A stretch of DNA of 44,599 nt from G963674505 sp964575975 (GTDB lineage: Bacteria; Desulfobacterota; Desulfobacteria; Desulfobacterales; SKZT01), in NCBI GenBank assembly GCA_964575975.1, contig CAZNTU010000019.1, positions 1 through 44,599 on the forward strand, given 5' to 3'. Below the pieces are notes generated by a model, which made no database searches, was not told the origin of the DNA, and saw nothing but the letters and a program-made list of their open reading frames with translations. The position numbers and the translations under genes are program-made. Shown in pieces: positions 24,068 to 31,900 of the stretch. Position 1 is the first letter of the stretch. Each line of letters begins with the position of its first letter.

Positions 24068-24307
24068 ATGGATTGCGTCAAAATATCGTCGAAAGGACAA
24101 GTTGTAATACCGGCCGAGATTCGAAAAATACTGAATCTCAAAAAAGGAGCGTTTCTTGAAATCCGGTTGAGCGACGATGGAATTGTTTTGACACCTTTGA
24201 AAAAGGGGCCGTTGGATCGACTTTACGGAAGGTTCGACGAGAAAAACGTGCTGAGCGAAATGGAAAGGGAACACGCCGAGGAAATAGCCGATGAAGATAG
24301 TTCTTGA
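24068..24307 (+). CDS. AbrB/MazE-type antitoxin (VapB-like)
   Basis: The 79-residue protein has a swapped-hairpin AbrB DNA-binding domain at residues 3-45: VKISSKGQVVIPAEIRKILN then LKKGAFLEIRLSDDGIVL. Its C-terminal acidic tail (KNVLSEMEREHAEEIADE) would bind and block the toxin. The start is set by the strong GGGAGGTG. It overlaps the toxin gene by 17 bp, the usual coupled arrangement. Confidence 0.88.
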   Translation: MDCVKISSKGQVVIPAEIRKILNLKKGAFLEIRLSDDGIVLTPLKKGPLDRLYGRFDEKNVLSEMEREHAEEIADEDSS

Positions 24308-24695
24308 CGCGTGGCCTGTCCTGGCAATGATCTTCAAGGAAGAACCCGCCGCAAAACAAGTCGCGCGACTTTTCGATGACGGCGCTGCATTGCCCGAAAT
24401 ACACATGTCTTGGATAAATACAGGCGAAGTGTATTACCGGATTGCGGCAAGAAAGGGACGAGTCTCCGCGGATTCGGCTCTCTCGGACCTCGGGTTGCTT
24501 CCGATCAAGTTTCATGAACCGTCAAAGAAGGATATCATCCAAGCCGCCGGCTATAAGTCCATGCATCGATTGTCATACGCGGACGCATTCGCGGTCGCTT
24601 TGGCGGAACGGCTCGACGCTGTGATTTGGACAGGAGATCCGGAAATTGTCGCGTTGGGGGAAATTGTCAAGGTTCATAGACTTTCCCGAAAATAG
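24291..24695 (+). CDS. PIN-domain toxin (VapC-like ribonuclease)
   Basis: The 134-residue protein is a PIN ribonuclease with the acidic set complete: Asp6 (MKIVLDAW), Glu46 (NTGEVYYR), Asp99 (LSYADAFAVALA) and Asp117 (IWTGDPE). Family toxins cut tRNA or rRNA when the antitoxin is degraded. It overlaps the AbrB-type antitoxin and forms a bicistronic unit with its own promoter, inserted between two sugar-related genes. Confidence 0.9.
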   Translation: MKIVLDAWPVLAMIFKEEPAAKQVARLFDDGAALPEIHMSWINTGEVYYRIAARKGRVSADSALSDLGLLPIKFHEPSKKDIIQAAGYKSMHRLSYADAFAVALAERLDAVIWTGDPEIVALGEIVKVHRLSRK

Positions 24696-24763
24696 GAGAG
24701 CAGGCGGTATTATAAACCTTAAGCAACTGCAATGATTTTTTGAAACGACCATCTTGCCGACAA

Positions 24764-25384
24764 ATGAATTATAAGGGAAAAACCCGAATCGGTCTGATGA
24801 GGCACGCGAAAACCCAGTGGAACTTGGACAAGAGAATCCAGGGGCAAAGCGACTCGGTGTTGTGCCGGGAGGGAATCGAGCAGGCCGAAAGATGGGGAAA
24901 CATTCTTAAGGATGTCCATCGTTGGGATAAAATCATGACCAGCGGCCTTAGCAGGGCAATGCAAACGGCCTCGATCGTCAACCAGGTGTTGGAACTGCCT
25001 GTCGAGGGGGACTCTCGTCTTAACGAACAGGACTGGGGAGAATGGAACGGGTTGACCGAACAGGACTTGACGATCGACAGGGCCGAGGAGTTGAATCGTC
25101 GTCTGTCCATGGGATGGGAGTTCCGTCCCCCGGGAGGCGAGGATCGCCGAACGGTTTGGGAAAGGAGCAGCCGCGCATTGTCGGAACTGGCCGCGCGAAA
25201 TCCCGGAAACAATATCCTCGTGATCGCCCACGGAGGGGTTGTCAAATGCCTTCTCTACGGCCTGACGGGACGAAAGTTCTCGCCCGACGAGGCCCCCGCG
25301 ATCAAGCAGTACCATCTTCATATGCTGGGGTTGGACTGCGGGAAGTTGGTTTTGGAGTCGATGAACACTGTCAAATTGGGTTGA
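24764..25384 (+). CDS. Histidine phosphatase family protein (phosphoglycerate mutase-like)
   Basis: I take the ATG at 24764 (206 residues); an upstream TTG at 24740 would add eight residues unlike the family. The phospho-histidine motif is LMRHAKTQWN with Arg13-His14 (RHA rather than RHG). The second catalytic block is LVIAHGGVVKCLLYG, and the acid residue region is LNEQDWGEWNG. Members dephosphorylate sugars, alpha-ribazole phosphate or other small molecules. No strong ribosome binding site is visible. The context between glycosyltransferases makes a sugar-phosphate substrate plausible. Confidence 0.85.
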   Translation: MNYKGKTRIGLMRHAKTQWNLDKRIQGQSDSVLCREGIEQAERWGNILKDVHRWDKIMTSGLSRAMQTASIVNQVLELPVEGDSRLNEQDWGEWNGLTEQDLTIDRAEELNRRLSMGWEFRPPGGEDRRTVWERSSRALSELAARNPGNNILVIAHGGVVKCLLYGLTGRKFSPDEAPAIKQYHLHMLGLDCGKLVLESMNTVKLG

Positions 25385-25467
25385 TAGATTAGCCTTCGCT
25401 TTCTTTTCGGCGGACAAAAATCTGAGCAATCTCTGCAATTTGGGGATTCTATTTGCGGGGGAAAAAT

Positions 25468-26625
25468 TTGAAAATCGTATTCTATTGTCAGCATGTCCTG
25501 GGAATCGGACATTTTTTTAGAAGCCTCGAAATTTGCGAAGCCTTGCATGGCCATGACATCGTTCTCGTCACGGGGGGTCCGCGGCCCGACGTCAAGATCG
25601 GCGACCATATTCGGGAGGTCCGACTTCCCGGCCTCATGATGGATTCCGACTTCTCCGGGCTTTTTGCCACCGAAGGGGACAGGTCCGCCGACGACGTCAA
25701 AGCCGAACGCCGAAAAATCTTGCTCGAACTTCTCGAATCGGAAAGACCCGACATTTTCGTGGCGGAGCTTTATCCTTTCGGACGCAAGGCCTTTCGTTTC
25801 GAACTGGACCCGGTCTTGGAGCACCTTAAAAACAATGCCCGTTTCAAGTGTCGCGCCGTTTGCAGTTTGAGGGACATCCTGGTGGAGAAGAAAGATCCGG
25901 AAAAATACGAAACGCGGGTGGTCGAGGTCCTGAATCGTTGGTTCCACGCCCTTTTCGTCCATTCCGACCCTTCCGTGCTTTCCTTGGACGAGACATTTGC
26001 GCGGGTCGGGGAAATTCGCGTTCCTGTCTTATACACCGGATTCGTCACCCCGAAGCCGCCTCTGGACGCAAGACGAAAAATTCGCCTGAAGCTTCGGATG
26101 GACGAGAATGAAAAACTGGTAGTAGTAAGCGCTGGCGGGGGGAAAGTAGGAGCCGTGCTCCTCGAAGCCTCCGTCAAGGCGTTGAAGATTCTTTCCGCCG
26201 TAATTCCCGTTCGCGGCGAAATCTTTACCGGGCCTTTTCTGAGCCAACCCGATTTCGATAAGTTTAAAGCCATGGAGGACGACCTCGTGAAAGTCAGCCG
26301 GTTTACGAACGATTTCCTTTCTTATCTATCCGCCGCCGACCTTTCCGTGAGCATGGCCGGATACAATACGTGCATGAATATCCTGGCTTGCAAGACCCCG
26401 GCGTTGCTTTGGCCCTTTTCGCAGAACCGAGAACAAAGGATCCGAGCCGAAAGACTGGCCCAAAAAGCGCCGATTACCATTCTGGAAGGGTGCCATCTCG
26501 CCTGCGACTGTTTCGCGAGCATCCTTTTCGAACGGTTGTTGCATAAAAATTCGTCAGCTGTTAGTATCGACCTCGATGGAAGTTACAACACGGCCAAGTC
26601 GTTAATAAAAATGTTCGGTACTTAA
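25468..26625 (+). CDS. COG4671-like predicted glycosyltransferase (MurG/GT28 fold)
   Basis: I use the TTG at 25468, giving 385 residues starting MKIVFYCQHVLGIGHFFRSL; GCGGGGG lies upstream and the N-terminus then matches the family. The glycine-rich GIGH loop, LVTGGPRPDV, ELYPFGRKAFRFEL and VCSLRDILVEKKDPEKYE are characteristic of this group as I remember it. The C-terminal domain has VSAGGGKVGAVLL and SMAGYNTCMNILACKTPALL, then the FSQNREQRIRAERLA donor site. Targets are unknown. It is followed after 35 bp by a polysaccharide-deacetylase-like gene. Confidence 0.85.
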   Translation: MKIVFYCQHVLGIGHFFRSLEICEALHGHDIVLVTGGPRPDVKIGDHIREVRLPGLMMDSDFSGLFATEGDRSADDVKAERRKILLELLESERPDIFVAELYPFGRKAFRFELDPVLEHLKNNARFKCRAVCSLRDILVEKKDPEKYETRVVEVLNRWFHALFVHSDPSVLSLDETFARVGEIRVPVLYTGFVTPKPPLDARRKIRLKLRMDENEKLVVVSAGGGKVGAVLLEASVKALKILSAVIPVRGEIFTGPFLSQPDFDKFKAMEDDLVKVSRFTNDFLSYLSAADLSVSMAGYNTCMNILACKTPALLWPFSQNREQRIRAERLAQKAPITILEGCHLACDCFASILFERLLHKNSSAVSIDLDGSYNTAKSLIKMFGT

Positions 26626-26660
26626 ATCGTTCAAAACAGGACAACTGTCAGGAACACGCG

Positions 26661-27500
26661 ATGCCGCAACCGGTCGCCGCAATATGGAACAGTTCTCGCC
26701 CCGATGCCTTTGAGCGCCTCCGCGCATGCGTCGATAAAGCCGCCGCGTCGGTTCAAAAGCCGGGTCTGACGGTCGTGTTTTTTCGCGCGGACGATATTGC
26801 GGTTCCGTCCGATAATTTTTCCAGGCTGATTTCCCTCTTTATCGACTACAGGACTCCTTTGGCGCTCGCGACGATTCCCGCGCGACTCACCCGCCAGAGG
26901 TGGGAGCAGGCGATGTCTTTTGCCTCGGCGGCCCCGTCTCTTTGGTGCTGGCATCAGCATGGTTGGCGCCACGCGAACCACTCCCGGAAAGGAAAAAAAT
27001 TCGAGTTCGGCCAGGACCGTCCGTATGTGGAAATGGAACGCGACATCGCCAAGGGAATGAACCGGTTGCGGGAAATCGCGGGCGGCATGTTTTGTCCGGT
27101 TTTCACTCCTCCCTGGAACCGATGCGGCCGCAACGCCCTGGAAATTCTCCAAAGACTCGGCTTCAATGCCGTCTCCAGAAGCGAGGGGCGAAAAAGCCCC
27201 GTCCCCGACGGTCTCCTCGAATTGAACGTCAACGTGGATTTGCACACTCGCAAGGAGAAGGACCCGCGAGAGGGCTGGAACAATCTCTTCGCCGAACTGG
27301 AGACTAGTCTTGGCCGGGACCTGTGCGGCATCATGATACACCACCAGCTCATGAACGACGCCGCGTTCCGTTTTCTGGAACGGCTCCTTCAGGCGTTGGC
27401 CGACCACCCGACCTTGCACGTTGTTCGAATGAGCGACTTGGCGGGGCAATCGCCGACAACCGGCGCGGAACGCGATGGGCGCGGAGAGAATCGGGTATGA
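26661..27500 (+). CDS. Polysaccharide-deacetylase-like protein
   Basis: The 279-residue protein has the NodB-fold metal motif FFRADDIAVPS (Asp-Asp near 44-45) and the His motif WCWHQHGWRHANHS (near 91-104). CPVFTPPWNRCGRNAL supplies the TPPW active-site segment, and IMIHHQLMN comes late. There is no signal peptide, so it acts in the cytosol, possibly on a glycan precursor made by the preceding glycosyltransferase. Its stop overlaps the next ATG (27497-27500), which ties it to the transporter genes. Confidence 0.85.
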   Translation: MPQPVAAIWNSSRPDAFERLRACVDKAAASVQKPGLTVVFFRADDIAVPSDNFSRLISLFIDYRTPLALATIPARLTRQRWEQAMSFASAAPSLWCWHQHGWRHANHSRKGKKFEFGQDRPYVEMERDIAKGMNRLREIAGGMFCPVFTPPWNRCGRNALEILQRLGFNAVSRSEGRKSPVPDGLLELNVNVDLHTRKEKDPREGWNNLFAELETSLGRDLCGIMIHHQLMNDAAFRFLERLLQALADHPTLHVVRMSDLAGQSPTTGAERDGRGENRV

Positions 27501-28195
27501 GGGGAAAAGCGACGAACAAATCGGAAAAAACAGCCTCCGGCCAAGTCCAGCGGCAGGTCGTGCTTCCTTTCAAACAGTCGCTCGTTATTTCCTTGAAGCA
27601 GATCAGGGTCCGTTTTTTCCGGTCCCTGATCACCACGTTGAGTCTCGTGCTCGCGGTTTCGTTTTTAAGTTTCACGAGAGTAAGCAACGACGTGGCGAAC
27701 GGGCTTCTCGCCACGGGGAATCCGGAATATCGGCAGAAGCTCGCGATGTCCGGCTACGATTTGGGGCCGGGCGACACGAGGACGGAAAGCTCGCCCAAGC
27801 AGCGATGGATCATCGTCCTGAGCATGCTGGTCTGCGCGGTGGGGATTGTCAACGCGCAACTCATGGCGGTCACGGAGCGATTTCGGGAAATAGGGACAAT
27901 GAAATGCCTCGGCGCGCTGGACCGTTTCGTTTTGCGGCTTTTTCTTTTGGAGGCCGGCATGCAGGGAATCGCGGGAGCGCTGGCGGGCGCCTTGGCAGGA
28001 TGCTTCTTTTCTTTGGCGAACAGCGGACTGAAATTCGGAACCGCAGCGTTCGCGTACGTTTCTTTCGCAGACGTGGCCGCCTCGGTGGGGATCGCCACCC
28101 TGGCCGGTTTTCTGCTGAGCCTTGCCGGGGTTTTCTATCCCGCGATGGTGGCCTCGCGGATGCAGCCGGTGGAAGCAATGAGGGTTGAACAGTAG
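27497..28195 (+). CDS. Short FtsX/MacB-like ABC permease
   Basis: I use the ATG in the ATGA overlap at 27497 (232 residues). A first membrane segment (RSLITTLSLVLAVSFLSF, about 41-60) follows a basic cytosolic start. Three more cover about 97-120, 150-180 and 195-225, with the FtsX signature TERFREIGTMKCLGALDRFV between them. Usual MacB/LolE permeases carry a 200-residue periplasmic domain between the first two helices; here the linker is only about 35 residues. It likely pairs with the 1672-residue permease and the ATPase downstream. Confidence 0.85.
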   Translation: MRGKATNKSEKTASGQVQRQVVLPFKQSLVISLKQIRVRFFRSLITTLSLVLAVSFLSFTRVSNDVANGLLATGNPEYRQKLAMSGYDLGPGDTRTESSPKQRWIIVLSMLVCAVGIVNAQLMAVTERFREIGTMKCLGALDRFVLRLFLLEAGMQGIAGALAGALAGCFFSLANSGLKFGTAAFAYVSFADVAASVGIATLAGFLLSLAGVFYPAMVASRMQPVEAMRVEQ

Positions 28196-28205
28196 AGTGG
28201 AAAAA

Positions 28206-28973
28206 ATGACACGAGATCAATGGGAAACGCCGGAGGAAAATGCCGACGGAAAAATCGTCCGGGTTTCCGGCGTCACGAAAAACTTCAAGCTTGGCAAGTT
28301 GGAAGTGCAGGCCTTGAAGGGAATCGATCTCGAGATTTCCGCAGGGCATTACGTTTCCATCATGGGACCTTCGGGATCGGGGAAAAGCACGCTGTTCAAC
28401 ATGATCGGCGGTCTGGACAAGCCTTCGTCGGGAAAGGTGTTCATCGACGAGGTGGACATCGCCCAGTTGGACGCCTACGAGCTGGCATGGCTAAGGTGCC
28501 GCAAGATCGGATACATTTTCCAGACTTTCAACCTGATCCAGGTGATGTCCGCCTTGGAAAACGTGACCCTTCCGATGGTTTTCGGAGGAATGGGCAACGA
28601 CGAGGCTGCGGCGAAGGGCATGGAGTTGCTGGCTCTGGTTGGACTCGGGGAACGGTTTCATCACAAGCCCAACGAGCTTTCCGGAGGCCAGCAGCAACGG
28701 GTCGCGGTCGCCCGCGCTCTGGCCAACGATCCGGCGATCATTTTGGCCGACGAACCCACCGGAAACCTCGACCTGAACACCGGCGAGGAAGTCATCGCGC
28801 TTCTTAAAAACCTGAGCAAGGAAAGAAACGCGACCGTGATTTCGGCCACCCACGACATCAAGATGCTGAGCGTTTCGGACCGGGTGATCTGGATTCGGGA
28901 CGGCCGAGTGGACAAAATCGAGGACAGGGAGGATCTGACCATTTCCATTGGCCGAGTGGACGATAGATGGTAA
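28206..28973 (+). CDS. ABC transporter ATP-binding protein, LolD/MacB type
   Basis: The ATG at 28206 gives 255 residues. Walker A is GPSGSGKST (54-62), the signature is LSGGQQQRVAVARAL (about 159-173), Walker B is IILADEPTGNLD, and the H-loop is ISATHD. The QTFNLI Q-loop is the MacB/LolD form. It should energise the FtsX-like permeases on both sides: it begins 10 bp after the short permease and overlaps the giant permease by 7 bp. ABC systems of this class mostly drive extracytoplasmic mechanical work or lipoprotein and peptide export rather than import. Confidence 0.95.
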   Translation: MTRDQWETPEENADGKIVRVSGVTKNFKLGKLEVQALKGIDLEISAGHYVSIMGPSGSGKSTLFNMIGGLDKPSSGKVFIDEVDIAQLDAYELAWLRCRKIGYIFQTFNLIQVMSALENVTLPMVFGGMGNDEAAAKGMELLALVGLGERFHHKPNELSGGQQQRVAVARALANDPAIILADEPTGNLDLNTGEEVIALLKNLSKERNATVISATHDIKMLSVSDRVIWIRDGRVDKIEDREDLTISIGRVDDRW

Positions 28974-31900
28974 CGGTAATTTCGTTCATGAATACTTCGA
29001 AGATTTACGATTCGAGCGCGGGCTGCAAATCCGCCCCTTCGAAGGCAAACAGAAGCAATGGCAAGTCTTCCGCGGCCTTTTGCCTCACATCGCCAATGCT
29101 GTCTCTTGCTCTGTCGATCATCGTTTTAGTTGTCTTCGCGGCGACATCGTTCTCCGCCGCGTCCGAAATCGCCGAGTCCGAACGGGACCGTTTCGAATCC
29201 GCCATTAAAACCTTGTCCGAATACGGAAACCGCGAAACCGGCTCCAAAGGCGCCGAAAAGGCGGCCAAGTACATCGCGAATGCGATAGAGGAGTTGGAAT
29301 TGGGCGAGGTGGGCTCGCACCGGTTCCAAGTTCCCATGATTGTCGGGGGCAAGAGCGAACTAACGGTCGTGTCCTCCGGAAACGCAATCCCCCTAGAACC
29401 CGTCCGCGGCAACGCGATAACTCTTCAAACCATAGGTTCGCCCGGCCTCGAAGGCCCTTTGGTCTACGGCGGACGAGGCTCTCTTTCCGAATTGTCCGGC
29501 AAGAAAATCGACGGATGCGTCGTGCTCATGGAACTCGATTCCGGACGAAACTGGCTGGACGCGGCCTCGTTAGGCGCTGCGGCCCTGATTTACATAGACC
29601 GGGGCAATTCCACCAGGAGCTTTTTCGAGGAAAAGATCGAACTGTCCCCGATCCGGTTTCCAAGATTCCGGCTTGCCGTCGAAAAAGCGCGGGAGCTTTT
29701 CGGGGACTTCGAAAACGCCGGAAACGACGCGGTCTGCGAGAAAATCCGCCTGGTTTCCGACGAGCGCTGGGAAAACGTCGAAACCCGCAACGTCTATTGC
29801 ATGGTCGAAGGGACCGACCCCGAACTTTCCGAGGACCTTGTGATCGTGGAAGCGTTCTACGACAGCACCGCGTTCGTCGTGGGGCAGTCCCCGGGGGCGG
29901 ACGAGGCCTGCGGTATCGCCACTATGCTGTCCTACGCGCGCAAATTGAAGGAAAATCCCCCGAAAAGGTCGGTCATGCTTGTCGCCACCTCCGGCCACGC
30001 CCAAACCTTGGCCGGAACCAGGGAGATGATATGGGCGGTCCGGGCCCGCTCCATATTCCAGCGGCGGATGGCCGGCGATCTCAAGAAAACGATCAACCAT
30101 CGTCGGGAACTTCTGGAAGCGCTCCACACCGCCAAATTCGACGGGAATTCGCTTTCTTCCCCCGAAATCGAAAAGACGGACGAAATCTTGAAAGAAGCCT
30201 TGTCCGACACGATCAAGACCGAGGTGGACCGGATCGCAAGGCGTCTGATTGTTCTCAGGATGGCGCGGAACGACGCCGCCGAGGACGAAAGCATCCAGCG
30301 ATTGGCGGACCGGCGGTTCATGCTTCGGAAATTGAACTGGCGCGCGGATTTCGAGAACCTCTCCGAACAGGAGATCGATGCGCTAAAGGAGCTGATTTCC
30401 GTTGCGATCGAAGACCACAAGGCGGTTCTGAAGGACGCCAAAGAGCAGGACAAGCTGCTGAAAAGCACCTTGACTTTTCGTTCGGCCGTCAAGAGCAAGA
30501 ACCTGGCCGCAGTCGTTTCGCTGCACCTTTCGAGCCACGGTGACGGGATCGGCGCTTTCACCAAGGGATTCATGTTCCCGCTGAGGCCCAGGATCGACCG
30601 GACCGCTCCGTACAACGTCATGAGCGAGGTTCTGGACCGTTGGGCCGCCGAATCCGAGTACGGCGATCTTTACCGCGACACCATTCGACCTAGCAGGCTT
30701 CGGTCCTGGGACAGTTGGTTCTTGGACAAGCCGGAACTGGGGGGAGAAGTCAGCGCGCTGGCCGGCTTCCACGGCATCTCCCTCGTCACCGTCAACGATT
30801 CCCGCGCCTTGTGGGGAGTGCCTGGCGATATATTCGAGAACGTTAACATCGACTACGCGTTCAAGCAAAGCCTGACGACCGCCGACCTGATCGGCGCGTT
30901 GACAAGCGCTCCCAGGCTGAACGACGGCGAATTTCCCCGCGACGGGTTCTCCACCCTCACCGGAAGGGCGAAATTCCTCAGGCACGGGGAACTGTTTCCG
31001 GACCAGCCGGCCCCCGGCACCGCGCTTCTATGCTTCCAAGGCCCGGCGCGCTTCTATGCCATCGTGGACTCCATGGGCAACTTTCAGCTCAAAGGCGTTT
31101 GCGACAAGAAAAATTCCTACCACAAAGTGATAATCGAGGGCTACAAGTTCGAACAGGACACGGGAAAGGTCGTCTGGGCCATAGACAAGCCCGGAACCGG
31201 AAAGAACGCCTATCGCGTGAAAATGATCCGGCCCTACATGGAAACCGACCTGATCTTGTTCGCTGCCAGGCAGACAACCGTTTTCGATCTGCTCGAACCC
31301 AGGACCTTCGCCTACATGACCAAGCTGAACCTCGTCGACGGTCGCAGGGAGGCCCCTCCCATGCGCTATTGGTACTCCCGGATCGATACCCGGTCCTCCA
31401 CCATCGCGTCCGTCTTTCTCGAGCCCGGAACGCCCATGAAACTCATATTGTCCGACTCGGTGCTCAAGAAGAAACTGATCCTGACCAATGCCGAGGAGGG
31501 GCATCCGCAGGGGGTCGGATACGAGGTGGAAGAATGGCCGTACGTTCACAGAACCGGCTACATGGTCGCCAGGGACATGTGGAGCCTGCTGGAACCCAGG
31601 ATTCAAAACCTGGAGGACCACGGGGTGGTGGACGAAAAAATCCGTTCCCTTCAAAGGGAGGGGACGGACGCGCTGAAAAGGGCGGAAACCGCTCTTGAAC
31701 TCTTTCGATACGACGATTTCTCCGAGGCGTCGGCCCGCTCGTGGGCGCTCGCCAGCAGGGTGTACGATCAGGTGGAAAAGACCCAGAAGGACGTTCTTTT
31801 CGGAGTGCTTTTCTACATCGCCCTTTTCGTGCCGTTCGCCTTCTGCATGGAACGACTGCTGTTTTCGTATACCAACATATACAAAAGAATCGTCGCCTTT